Positions 9,479 through 17,980 of a stretch of DNA of 64,000 bases are shown piece after piece. The stretch spans positions 1 to 64,000 of the forward strand of contig NZ_AWGC01000038.1 of assembly GCF_000495835.1 (NCBI RefSeq), in the 5' to 3' direction. The stretch's first letter is position 1. Every line of letters begins with the position of its first letter. The position numbers and the translations under genes are program-made. This DNA comes from Asticcacaulis sp. AC402 (GTDB lineage Bacteria; Pseudomonadota; Alphaproteobacteria; Caulobacterales; Caulobacteraceae). The notes under the pieces are model-generated. The model had not been told where the DNA came from. It made no database searches and saw only the letters and a program-made list of their open reading frames with translations.

Positions 9479-11919
9479 ATCATTCCCCAGATATCAGCCG
9501 CATATTGTTGTATGGTGCGGTCTGACGAAAACCATCCCATATTGGCAGTATTATGAACAGCCTTTTCCGTCCAGATCGCGGAATGTTGAAAGACCTTGTC
9601 GATTCGGCGCTGGGTTCTCTCATAGGCGTCAAAATCGGCGGCCACCATGAACCAGTCGGAATGGAAAAGATCGTGGACGAGGTCGGTGTAACGTGCCGGA
9701 TCATCGGGGGCGAAGACGCCTGAGCCGATATTGGCCAGTGCCTGGGCCAGTTCGGGTGAGGCGTTGATGGCGGCGGCCGGATCGTAGCCTTCGGCGCGGC
9801 GGGCAGCGACCTGGTCGGCCGTCATGCCGAAGATGAAGATATTGTCGTCGCCGACGCGGTCGCGGATTTCGATATTGGCGCCGTCCAGCGTGCCGATCGT
9901 CAGGGCGCCGTTGAGCGCGAACTTCATATTGCCCGTGCCGGACGCTTCGAGACCCGCCGTCGAGATCTGTTCGGACAGGTCAGCGGCCGGTACGATCAGC
10001 TCGGCCAGCGAGACATTGTAGTTCGGAATGAAGGCAACCTTGAGCAGGCTTCCAACCGCCGGATCGGCATTAATGCGGCGGGCAACGTCGTTGGCCAGCT
10101 TGATGATCTGCTTGGCGCGGTGATAGCTGGACGCGGCCTTGCCGGCAAAGATCTTGACCCGGGGCGTCCAGTCGCGCTCGGGATGGAGGCGTATCTGATT
10201 GTAGAGTGCCACGGTCTCGAGGATGTTGAGCAATTGGCGCTTGTATTCGTGAATACGCTTGATCTGGACGTCGAACATGGCGTCGGGGTCGGTTTTAATG
10301 CCAAGCGTGCGGCGCAGGTATTCGCTCAGGTCGACCTTGTTGTGACGCTTGACGGCGGCAAACTTCTCTTGAAAGGCCGCGTCGCTGGCAAAGGCGTCAA
10401 GGTCCGTCAGGTTTTCCGCCCTGGCGAGGAAGCTGTCACCGATGGCTTCCCTGATCAGGGAGGTCAGGCGTGGATTGCACTGCTGCAGCCAGCGCCGCGG
10501 GGTGATGCCGTTGGTTTTGTTGTTGATACGGTTGGGGTAGAGCGTGTTGAGGTCGGCGAAAACCGTTTCCTTCATCAACTGGGTATGCAGGGCCGCGACG
10601 CCATTGACGCTGTGGGACCCGGCAAAGGCCAGGTTGGCCATGCGGACGCGGCGGTCGCCACGCTCGTCGATCAGCGAGATGGCGGCAACAAAGGCGTCAT
10701 CGTCGGGACGGACCTTGCGCGCCGCCTTCAGGACGTTGGCGTTGATGGCGTAGATGAGCTGGGTATGGCGCGGCAGCAGGCGTTCGAACAGAGCCAGGGG
10801 CCAGCTTTCCAGCGCTTCGGGCAGCAGGGTGTGGTTGGTGTAACCAAACGTGGCCACGGTGATCTTCCACGCCTCTTCGAAGCCCAGGTTGTGAACGTCG
10901 ATCAGCAGGCGCATCATTTCGGCGACCGATACGGCCGGGTGGGTGTCGTTGAGTTGAATCGCGGCCTTGTCCGGCAGGGTTCGGATATCGCCGAAATACT
11001 GGATATGGCGGCGCAGGATGTCCTGTAGCGAAGCCGACGAAAAGAAGTATTCCTGGCGCAGGCGTAGTTCCTGGCCGGCTGACGACGAATCGGCGGGATA
11101 CAGGACGCGCGTCAGGCTCTCGGCGCGGTTTTTGCCGGCCAGGGCGCCGATGTGATCGCCGGCATTGAAAGCGTCGAGACGGATCGGATCGATCGCATGG
11201 GCATTCCAGAGGCGCAACGTGTTGACGCGCTTGCCGCCATAGCCGACGACCGGTGTATCGACCGCCATGGCAATGACCTGCTCGCCGGGAACCCATTTCG
11301 CAAGGGCGGCCTCATCGGCGATGACCTCGCCACCGAAGCCAACATGATAGGCGCTTTCGCGGCGTTCGAACTCCCACGGATTGCCGTATTCCAGCCAGGT
11401 TTCTGGCAGTTCGACCTGCCAGCCGTCGTCGATGCGCTGGCGGAACATGCCGTTGACGTAGCGAATGCCGTAGCCGTAAGCTGGCAAATCAAGTGAGGCG
11501 AGGCTTTCCATAAAACAGGCTGCGAGACGGCCCAGGCCGCCATTGCCGAGGGCGGCGTCGGGTTCAATCTCGCGGATGATTTCGAGATCGACGTCGAGCG
11601 AGGACAGAGCCGCACGGACCTCCTCCATGACGCCCAGATTCGACAGGGCATCGCGCAGCAGGCGGCCGATGAGGAATTCGAGCGACAAGTAATACACGCG
11701 CTTGGCGCCGGAGGCGTGGGCATTGCGTGTCGATGCCATCCACTTGTCGATGACACGGTCGCGCACTGTAAGAACTGTGGCGGCCAGCCAGTCGTGGGGT
11801 CTTGCCGCCTGGCGATCCTTGCCGATGCGGTAGCGCAGCGCGTCAATAATGCGGTCGGCAAGATCGATCGGGGCTTCGGCTTCGAGCGCGATTTCGAGCG
11901 GGCCTTTGGATACGGACAT
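9475..11919 (-). CDS. glgP: Glycogen phosphorylase
   Basis: GT35 enzyme of 814 residues that releases glucose-1-phosphate from the non-reducing ends of glycogen. The pyridoxal-phosphate lysine lies in SGTGNMKFALNGALTIGTL, followed by DGANIEI. The N-terminal EIEPDAALGNGGLGRLAACF block is also typical. Its stop overlaps the TTG of glgB. A 265-base gap with two hairpins separates it from glgX-malQ upstream, so its expression may differ from that gene. Confidence 0.95.
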   Translation of the reverse strand: MSVSKGPLEIALEAEAPIDLADRIIDALRYRIGKDRQAARPHDWLAATVLTVRDRVIDKWMASTRNAHASGAKRVYYLSLEFLIGRLLRDALSNLGVMEEVRAALSSLDVDLEIIREIEPDAALGNGGLGRLAACFMESLASLDLPAYGYGIRYVNGMFRQRIDDGWQVELPETWLEYGNPWEFERRESAYHVGFGGEVIADEAALAKWVPGEQVIAMAVDTPVVGYGGKRVNTLRLWNAHAIDPIRLDAFNAGDHIGALAGKNRAESLTRVLYPADSSSAGQELRLRQEYFFSSASLQDILRRHIQYFGDIRTLPDKAAIQLNDTHPAVSVAEMMRLLIDVHNLGFEEAWKITVATFGYTNHTLLPEALESWPLALFERLLPRHTQLIYAINANVLKAARKVRPDDDAFVAAISLIDERGDRRVRMANLAFAGSHSVNGVAALHTQLMKETVFADLNTLYPNRINNKTNGITPRRWLQQCNPRLTSLIREAIGDSFLARAENLTDLDAFASDAAFQEKFAAVKRHNKVDLSEYLRRTLGIKTDPDAMFDVQIKRIHEYKRQLLNILETVALYNQIRLHPERDWTPRVKIFAGKAASSYHRAKQIIKLANDVARRINADPAVGSLLKVAFIPNYNVSLAELIVPAADLSEQISTAGLEASGTGNMKFALNGALTIGTLDGANIEIRDRVGDDNIFIFGMTADQVAARRAEGYDPAAAINASPELAQALANIGSGVFAPDDPARYTDLVHDLFHSDWFMVAADFDAYERTQRRIDKVFQHSAIWTEKAVHNTANMGWFSSDRTIQQYAADIWGMI

Positions 11920-11989
11920 GGGTCACCTCTGCAAGTCGGCATTAGCTTGTCCCAGGCGTCATAAAGGATGACGCTTGGGTTAAGCACTT

Positions 11990-12215
11990 TTTCAGCTCAA
12001 ACGCCGCGTGGCTCCTCGCAAAAGCTCGGACGCGCAGTCGCGCTTGCCAACCCGCGATGAGTCAAGGTTATCGCGGGCTGAGATTATTGCTCAAACGCCG
12101 CCGCACGGGCGGCCCCGATGGCGCCTCGCACAAGCCCGGGCGCTCAAGAAACGTACGCCATCGCGTTTGCCAACCCGCGACGGGTCAAGAATTTCGCGGG
12201 TCGGTATTGCATTGT
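11990..12215. repeat. Two imperfect ~100-bp repeats, each ending in a hairpin, between glgX-malQ and glgP
   Basis: Two related stretches each begin GCTCAAACGCCGC (about 11994 and 12090) and run through GCCAACCCGCGA. Each ends in a stem: CCCGCGAT..ATCGCGGG near 12052-12078 and ACCCGCGA..TCGCGGGT near 12173-12201. The second stem encloses the stop codon of glgX-malQ. Neither is followed by a clear U-run on the minus strand, so these may be processing or attenuation structures rather than simple terminators. Confidence 0.6.
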
Positions 12216-15200
12216 TGCACTGCACAATCAAGTGTTTTGTCTTGCGGGCGCAGACGGCGGACGGTGGCAAGTATGGCCTGGGCGCGGTCGCCGTCCAACA
12301 GATCGTCGACAGCAGGGCCGAGGCAGCGCCGCCAGTTTGGCCGCTCGAAATTTGTGCCGGGCAGGTTCACGGCGCTGACTTCGCCGGCCAGGTCTTCAAC
12401 CTGGAGCATGGCCAAAACAGCCGGCGTGCGGGCAATATAGGCGTGGATTGCAACGGCCAGGTCTGTCCCAAGGGCTTCAGAGGCAGCAAGTTCATCCATC
12501 AGGCTGGCATCCATCAGGCTGGCGTCGGCGAGGGCGTTTAGCAAGGCAGTTTTTTCGTGCTCGCGGTCGGCTCGGGCCTGCTCGGCGTCGCGCGGGCTGA
12601 AAAAGCCAAGGCTGGCGCGTTCCGAGATGTCAACGCCCTGCCACCAGCCCTCCAGAGGGGGCAGGTCGTGGGTCGAGACGCAGGCGAAGCTAAGGGACGG
12701 GTAGTCGGCCGGTGGCTTGAACCCGGCGTCGCTGCGCTCAAACGGCAGGACGCGATAGCTTAGCACCTTGGCGGCGGCCAGGGTTTCGCGGAAGCCGTCG
12801 GGCACCGTGCCGAGATCCTCGCCGATGATCAGGCATCGCGCGCGCTGGCTCTCCAGTTTGAGCTGGCCCAAAATGTCTGCAAACGGGAAGCGGACATAGG
12901 CGCCCGCGCTGCCATCGGCGCCGTCCGGCACCCAGAACTGCCGCGTCAGGCCCATGGCATGGTCAACGCGCAGGGCGCCAGCGTGACGCATATTGGCGCG
13001 ATACAGATCACCCAGGCCGCGATAACCGTCGGCTGTCAGTTTCAGGGGAATGTACGGTGGCAGACCCCAGACCTGGCCTGACGGACTAAAGGCGTCGGGC
13101 GGGGCACCAATGGACACGCCGGCGGCGATCATGGCGCCCATGGCCCAGATTTCCGCGCCGTCGGGCGCCGATCCGACAGCGAGATCGCGGCAAAGACCCA
13201 TCGGCAGGTTGGCGGCGTCACGGGCCGCGCCGGCAAAGGCGGCCTCGCATAACCATTGCAAAAACTGGTGATACAGGACGCGCTGCGGATCGGGGACTGG
13301 CATGGGCGACGACCACCGCTGCCAGGGCAGGCCTGGCATGGCATCGCTCAGGGCCTGGAAGGTGGCAAAGGCCTGCAGGGCCGGGCCTTCATTGGCGACA
13401 AAGTCGAGGAAGTCCCGGTTGGCGCAATCGCGGATAAACAGGGCTTCGAGGGTGCTCGATTTCTGCGCCCAGACGCCAGGATAGTCGATCACGGCGCGTT
13501 GCGGGTCGCCGGGGGGCACGCCCGGGACATCGAGATAGATGGGGTCGAGAAATCGGCGATCTGAGGGATAATAGGGGCTGGCGCGGTCGCGGTCGTGTTC
13601 AAACAGGGCGTGGAGCGGGTTGATGGCCAGCATGGCCGCGCCGGCGCGTCCTGCCGCGCTGGCCATTCGCCCCAGCGTGGTAAAATCGCCAATTCCCTGA
13701 TCGCCGGCGCGTGTCAGGCTGTAAATCTGCGATGTGAGGCCGAAGGCGAGGCCGCCGTTCTCGACGAGAGCGGGTGCGAAGCCGGTTTTCGGCGTGATGG
13801 TTACGGCGCAGGCCAGGTCGGGCTGGTCGTCGCGCCGGATGGAATAGCGACCCGGCGCCAGTGCGGGCAAGACGACTTTACAGGCGCGTGCCCGGCGACC
13901 GTCGCGACCGACGGTTACCTCTGCGTCGCCACTGACGACACGCACGCGATGATGTGTGCCGCTGTCTCCGGTGATATCCAGCCAGGTCGACAGGGGGGCG
14001 GCTTCGGAGGGCGTTGTGACGCAAAGCACCAATGTCTGGTTTTCTGCCGCCACCAGGGCGTAGGGCAGGGGCCGTCGATCATGGTCCTCGGCCAAATGGT
14101 AGAGCGATTCAAGCGCCTGGTGCGTGCTGTCGCACGGCAAGCCCATGGCTGTCAGAAGGTGGATCTGGGTTTCCGGCGAGACCTCCGTGCGCTGGCCGTC
14201 CAGGCTCCACCAGTCGCGCTCGATGCCGGCGGCGTCGGCCAATCGGGTCAGGGCCTTTTGGTCGACGCCATGCTTTTTGGCGGCCGGATGTGGGACTTCA
14301 GTGAGCACGACAACCGAACGCGCGGCGATGGTGAGGGCCCCCAGGGCGCGGCCGCTGCGGTGGTCATCGGCGGTATCGGCCAGTATGTGCCAGGCGTGGC
14401 CATCTCGGGGTTGCGGCATGACGACGTCCAGGCTTTCCAGACCGCGATGGATGGCGACAAGGACGCGATCATAACCTGGATCGGGGCCTGGATCGGGGTG
14501 TGTTTTGCCGGACTCAACGCCCCGCTCCAAGGGGTTGTTTTGCCGCGCAATTTTCCCGAAAACGGGGACGCCCGTGGGGTGCACCCACTCTATCGGATTG
14601 CGCTCATGCGTCAGCACCATGACCAGGGTTTGGCCCTGGCCGTCGTCCCAAGCCTGCGGCGACAGCGCGTGTTGGTCTGCCGTAAACCACTGAACGTCGG
14701 GATACAGGCCTGCGGCTTCCCCGGTCAGAAAACGGTCGGTCGTCAGGGCCGGGTGCGATCGGCGGATCGCCAGGAGTCGCGTGCAGAAAGCTAGTAGATT
14801 TTTATCGACGTGTGACCAGTCCAGCCAGCTCAGGGCATTGTCCTGGGCGTAGGCATTGTTATTGCCGTGCTGAGTTTGACCGAACTCGGCGCCCATGGAC
14901 AGCATCGGGGTGCCGCGGGCCAGCAAAAGGGTCGCCAGCAGATTGCGCTGCTCCCGGGCGCGGGCCGCCAGGACGGCAGGGTCAGATGACGGGCCTTCGA
15001 CGCCGTGGTTCCACGACGAGTTATCATCGCTGCCATCACGGTTATCTTCTCCGTTGGCTTCGTTGTGTTTGCGGTCGTAGCTGACGAGATCGGCCAGCGT
15101 GAAGCCGTCGTGGGCCGTGATAAAATTGAGGCTGCGTGAAGGTCGTCGCCCCTGGAAAACATCCTCGGAGCCGCATAGGCGCCGCGCCAGTTCGCCCAGC

Positions 15201-16447
15201 GACACGTCGTCACCGCGCCAGAAGCCGCGCACGCTCTTGCGGAAGCGGTCGTTCCATTCGATCCATCCCGGGGGAAAGGCGCCCAACTGGTAACCACCCG
15301 GCCCGCAGTCCCACGGTTCGGCGATCAGTTTCAATTCGCGCAAGACGGGATCCTGGGCGATGGCGGTGAGGAGAGGGGCCGTGGCATCAAAGCCGTCATC
15401 GCGGCGGCCAAGCACCGTCGCCAGATCGAAACGAAAGCCGGCGACGCCGCCATAAAGCCGCCAGGCCCGCAGGGAGTCCATGACCAGCCGAATACCCGGT
15501 GCGCGGTCGAGCGCCAGGACATTGCCGGTGCCGGCATCATTGACATAGTCTGATGGATCATCGGGTTGCAGGCGATAGTAGCTGGCATTGTCAAGCCCGC
15601 GCAAACTGAGGGTCGGCCCCAGCCTGTCGCCCTCGCCGCTGTGATTATATACAACATCAAGAATGGTTTCGATGCCGGCGTGGGCGAGGGCGGCAACGGC
15701 GGCCGCGACTTCGGACCAGCCACCGGGCGCCAGGCGCGGATCGGGCGCAAAAAAGCCAACGGAATTGTAGCCCCAGTAGTTACTTAAGGCCAGGCGGGTC
15801 AAATGCGGTTCGTCTGACCACGCCGCCGTCGGCAACAATTCAACCGAGGTCACGCCCAGGGCCTTCAGATGGCCGATCGCTGCCGGATGGGCCAGGCCGG
15901 CAAACGTGCCGCGCAGGTCTTCGGGCACGTCAGGCATGGCTTTGGTAAAGCCGCGAACGTGCAGTTCGTAGATGACGGTATCGGCAGCGGGGACGCGAAA
16001 ATCGGTCGTGGTGGCGAGTTCCGGCTTGACGACAACGGCCTTGGCCATGAAGACCGCGCTGTCGCGATCGTCGAAACTGTTCCCGTCTTGCGGATCGTCA
16101 CCACGATAGCCGAAGAGCGACGGGTGGGGCACGATAGCGCGATCGAGTTGCAGGGCAAACGGATCCAGCAGCAGCTTGTTGGCATTGAAACGATGGCCGG
16201 ACCTGGGAACAAACGGGCCGTGGGCCCGTAAACCGTAGCGTGTGCCGGCCGTGATCCCTGAGATGTGACCGTGAAACACGGAGCCGGTTCGCCCTGGCAA
16301 GGTTATGCGGTGTTCACCATCGAGGTCGTCAAAAAAGCAGATTTCGATATGGCTGGCGTGGGCTGAGAAGACCGCGACATTGACCCCGGCCGCGCTCAAG
16401 CGGACGCCCAACGGCTCGGGTGATCCTTCGCTTACTGTCACGTGCAC
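12185..16447 (-). CDS. Fused glycogen debranching enzyme (GlgX) and 4-alpha-glucanotransferase (MalQ)
   Basis: One open frame of 1420 codons joins two complete enzymes. Residues 1 to about 715 are GlgX/isoamylase: CBM48, then a GH13 barrel with GFRFDLA (Asp341), IAEPWDCG and FITAHDGFTLADLVSY. Residues about 726-1420 are a full-length GH77 amylomaltase: RVDHAMGL (Asp1162), IIGEDLGTVP (Glu1210) and STHDLPP (Asp1261). GlgX would cut alpha-1,6 stubs left by phosphorylase and MalQ would recombine short maltodextrins. It is the first gene of the glycogen operon. Residues about 615-653 derive from an intergenic repeat (separate entry). No frameshift or stop marks the junction, so I take it as a real fusion. 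Confidence 0.92.
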   Translation of the reverse strand: MHVTVSEGSPEPLGVRLSAAGVNVAVFSAHASHIEICFFDDLDGEHRITLPGRTGSVFHGHISGITAGTRYGLRAHGPFVPRSGHRFNANKLLLDPFALQLDRAIVPHPSLFGYRGDDPQDGNSFDDRDSAVFMAKAVVVKPELATTTDFRVPAADTVIYELHVRGFTKAMPDVPEDLRGTFAGLAHPAAIGHLKALGVTSVELLPTAAWSDEPHLTRLALSNYWGYNSVGFFAPDPRLAPGGWSEVAAAVAALAHAGIETILDVVYNHSGEGDRLGPTLSLRGLDNASYYRLQPDDPSDYVNDAGTGNVLALDRAPGIRLVMDSLRAWRLYGGVAGFRFDLATVLGRRDDGFDATAPLLTAIAQDPVLRELKLIAEPWDCGPGGYQLGAFPPGWIEWNDRFRKSVRGFWRGDDVSLGELARRLCGSEDVFQGRRPSRSLNFITAHDGFTLADLVSYDRKHNEANGEDNRDGSDDNSSWNHGVEGPSSDPAVLAARAREQRNLLATLLLARGTPMLSMGAEFGQTQHGNNNAYAQDNALSWLDWSHVDKNLLAFCTRLLAIRRSHPALTTDRFLTGEAAGLYPDVQWFTADQHALSPQAWDDGQGQTLVMVLTHERNPIEWVHPTGVPVFGKIARQNNPLERGVESGKTHPDPGPDPGYDRVLVAIHRGLESLDVVMPQPRDGHAWHILADTADDHRSGRALGALTIAARSVVVLTEVPHPAAKKHGVDQKALTRLADAAGIERDWWSLDGQRTEVSPETQIHLLTAMGLPCDSTHQALESLYHLAEDHDRRPLPYALVAAENQTLVLCVTTPSEAAPLSTWLDITGDSGTHHRVRVVSGDAEVTVGRDGRRARACKVVLPALAPGRYSIRRDDQPDLACAVTITPKTGFAPALVENGGLAFGLTSQIYSLTRAGDQGIGDFTTLGRMASAAGRAGAAMLAINPLHALFEHDRDRASPYYPSDRRFLDPIYLDVPGVPPGDPQRAVIDYPGVWAQKSSTLEALFIRDCANRDFLDFVANEGPALQAFATFQALSDAMPGLPWQRWSSPMPVPDPQRVLYHQFLQWLCEAAFAGAARDAANLPMGLCRDLAVGSAPDGAEIWAMGAMIAAGVSIGAPPDAFSPSGQVWGLPPYIPLKLTADGYRGLGDLYRANMRHAGALRVDHAMGLTRQFWVPDGADGSAGAYVRFPFADILGQLKLESQRARCLIIGEDLGTVPDGFRETLAAAKVLSYRVLPFERSDAGFKPPADYPSLSFACVSTHDLPPLEGWWQGVDISERASLGFFSPRDAEQARADREHEKTALLNALADASLMDASLMDELAASEALGTDLAVAIHAYIARTPAVLAMLQVEDLAGEVSAVNLPGTNFERPNWRRCLGPAVDDLLDGDRAQAILATVRRLRPQDKTLDCAVQQCNTDPRNS
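14491..14605 (-). repeat. Family A intergenic repeat inserted in frame in glgX-malQ
   Basis: About 115 bases match the stand-alone element at 53749-53871, including CCCCGCTCCAAG and a CCGAAAACGGGGACGCCCG block. Read on the coding strand, both copies share TGVPVFG.IARQN..LERG, but the intergenic copy has two stops in this frame. In glgX-malQ those positions encode amino acids. The insert adds about 38 residues (615-653) to the C-terminal beta domain of the GlgX half. Confidence 0.85.
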
Positions 16448-16499
16448 CGCCTGTCGCTCTGTCCGTCGCCTGGACGACGCCTACACCATATTGTCATGC

Positions 16500-16520
16500 C
16501 GGGTAAGTGCGGTTTACCCG
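16500..16520. promoter_or_regulatory. Inverted repeat upstream of glgX-malQ
   Basis: CGGGTAA and TTACCCG form a perfect 7-bp inverted repeat with a seven-base spacer, about 53 bases before the glgX-malQ start. It could be an operator or a leader hairpin for the glycogen operon. No -35/-10 pair could be assigned with confidence. Confidence 0.35.
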
Positions 16521-16604
16521 CGCATGACTGAAACATAATCCACCAAGCGTGACCCGAAAGTCCTGCCGGTTGGGTCTTTGATCCGAGCGACATCCGGTTC
16601 AGCA

Positions 16605-16660
16605 GGGGTTAGTTTTTGGGGCCAGTTTTGGGGGGCAGTTGAGGGGCAATTGTCAGGGGT
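16605..16660 (+). repeat. Five G-runs at 12-13 bp spacing
   Basis: Runs of four to six G start at 16605, 16618, 16630, 16643 and 16656. The words between are related (TTAGTTTTT, CCAGTTTT, CAGTTGA, CAATTGTCA), so this is a degenerate 13-bp tandem repeat. It could fold as a long-loop G-quadruplex or be a protein-binding array. It lies about 160 bases upstream of the glycogen operon. Confidence 0.45.
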
Positions 16661-16717
16661 GCCGTTGTACCGAGCCTGGCGCGGGTTCTGTCGGACAGAT
16701 ATCGCGTGGCGCGCGCT

Positions 16718-16839
16718 TTAGAGCGGGATGACTTTAGGTGGTGTCGCCATCTCACTCTAAGCTTTTGTTTTTACGCCCATCTTAATCCAACAGCGGGAAC
16801 GCCCGAGCGGTGCGTTACACGTCTTGGGATGCGCTCCAG
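16718..16839 (+). repeat. Dispersed repeat family A, divergent copy
   Basis: It begins TTAGAGCGGGATGA, as does the copy at 53749, and keeps the spacing of later blocks (TTTTGTTTTTACGC, CGGGAACGCCCG) to a terminal GCGCTC. The ends TAGAGC and GCTC(TA) are inverted repeats, a MITE-like layout. No coding function is seen. Confidence 0.6.
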
Positions 16840-16854
16840 GCGCCCCGGTTTCTT

Positions 16855-16951
16855 CTTCGCGTCTTCGCGCCTTCGCGTGAAATTCTCTTGTCATGGCGGT
16901 CTCAGCCGGTGAGGCAGGAAAAGTCTCACGCGAAGGCGCGAAGACGCGAAG
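16855..16951. repeat. Perfect 26-bp inverted repeat pair
   Basis: Bases 16855-16880 recur as an exact reverse complement at 16926-16951, with a 45-base spacer. The arms are built from reiterated GACGCGAAG-type words. This resembles the paired intergenic repeats at 26175, 46792 and 453 in layout but not in sequence. Confidence 0.85.
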
Positions 16952-17030
16952 TTTTTGTTCTGACCGCCTTGATGTTCCGGTCGAATTAGATAAGGCCGCC
17001 CCTTTTCATTTTGAGAGGGGCGATTGGACA

Positions 17031-17267
17031 ATGATACAGCGCAAGAAGCGGGTACGAATCTGGCTGGTCGCCAGGTCCGCGCGGACGGGCGGCGAGGCGG
17101 CGGAGGGCTTGCCGAGTTCGCGGTACGGTGCCAGGCTGCCGGCACCGGCTCCGGACTATGGCGCGCGCGCCGTGGACGTTCTGGTCCGTCTGATGAAGCA
17201 CGGTTCTGAGCCGGTGCGGGTAGCGGCGGCGAAAGCTATTTTGCAACTCGGTTATGGCTCCGTCTGA
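17031..17267 (+). CDS. Small basic protein of a three-member local family (divergent copy)
   Basis: A 78-residue protein starting at an ATG with GAGAGGGG about ten bases upstream. Its last half, DYGARAVDVLVRLMKHGSEPV followed by RVAAAKAILQLGYG, matches the core of the two near-identical proteins at 17391 and 21528. That core looks like a single HEAT-like helical pair of the sort found in small DNA-associated or phage-related proteins. The N-terminus is rich in Arg and Lys. Function unknown. A longer frame opens upstream, but the repeat DNA there makes it an unlikely start. Confidence 0.5.
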   Translation: MIQRKKRVRIWLVARSARTGGEAAEGLPSSRYGARLPAPAPDYGARAVDVLVRLMKHGSEPVRVAAAKAILQLGYGSV

Positions 17268-17330
17268 GCGGCAAGCGCCTTTTGGTGGACAAGACGACGT
17301 AGGCAGGACCGGTCGTGCGGGCGCGCGCCG

Positions 17331-17912
17331 GACACCCTGACCGCTCAGGCGAATAAGCTGAGCCATTCGGGTTTCAATGAGGGGACGGATATGCTGCGGA
17401 CACGGCCGGCGCGAACGCGATGGCTGGCCAAATCGACAGGCAAGCGAAGCATGGCACCAGAGGCGCTGCCGATGTCGCGGTCGGGTGCGAAACGGCCGAC
17501 CTCTGAGCCGGAGTATGGCGTGCGGGCAATGAAGGCTTTGGCGCGTCTGATGGACTATGGCTCGGAGCGCGTGCGGCTGGGGGCGGCAAAAGCCATATTG
17601 CGGACGTGGGCGGGGGCATCGAAGCGCCGCGCCGCGGTAGTGGATGAACCCTGTACGATCCCGGTTGTTAAGTACATCCAACCTGGCCAGACACCGCCGC
17701 CTGGGGAATTTGACGATGACACGTGGGGGCGGTGTCAGGCCCCGAGCGTTGACGAGGGTGGCTCGTGAAGGCGTGTCGGACAAGGTTGGGGTTGTTGGCA
17801 TAGGCTGTCATCGCATCCTAGACATCGGCGGCCGATAGGGTTCGATACCGGCGCCGTAATCGAGTCTGACCTATTTGTTTAGTTGAGGGGGGGGGCATAA
17901 TCAAGTGCAACA
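17331..17912 (+). repeat. Left copy of ~590-bp direct repeat flanking the RTX gene
   Basis: This stretch, from GGACACCCTGACCG to AATCAAGTGCAACA, recurs in the same orientation at 21468-22062. Both copies contain the small gene (17391 / 21528) and the downstream word GGCGGCCGATAGGGTTCG. They differ by scattered substitutions and by small indels after the gene. Confidence 0.85.
17391..17768 (+). CDS. Small basic protein, duplicated on both sides of the RTX gene (left copy)
   Basis: A 125-residue protein with an Arg/Lys-rich N-terminus, a HEAT-like core (KALARLMDYGSERVRLGAAK) and a Pro/Asp-rich acidic tail ending near PPPGEFDDDT. The ATG follows GAGGGG at good distance. It is about 90% identical to the protein at 21528. 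Several differences between the two genes are silent (for example TCG/TCC, GGT AAA wobble bases and ACC/ACG), which suggests selection for the protein. No family is recognised. Confidence 0.6.
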   Translation: MLRTRPARTRWLAKSTGKRSMAPEALPMSRSGAKRPTSEPEYGVRAMKALARLMDYGSERVRLGAAKAILRTWAGASKRRAAVVDEPCTIPVVKYIQPGQTPPPGEFDDDTWGRCQAPSVDEGGS

Positions 17913-17980
17913 CGAAAACTGCTGAAATCGGTGGACGTTCCGGCAAGTGAAGGCTGCGCGGGGTAGGTTTTAGTTCGGGA

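Noticed and set aside
13595-14794. Plus-strand frame of 399 codons over glgX-malQ
   Set aside because: Antisense shadow; the minus-strand enzyme is certain.
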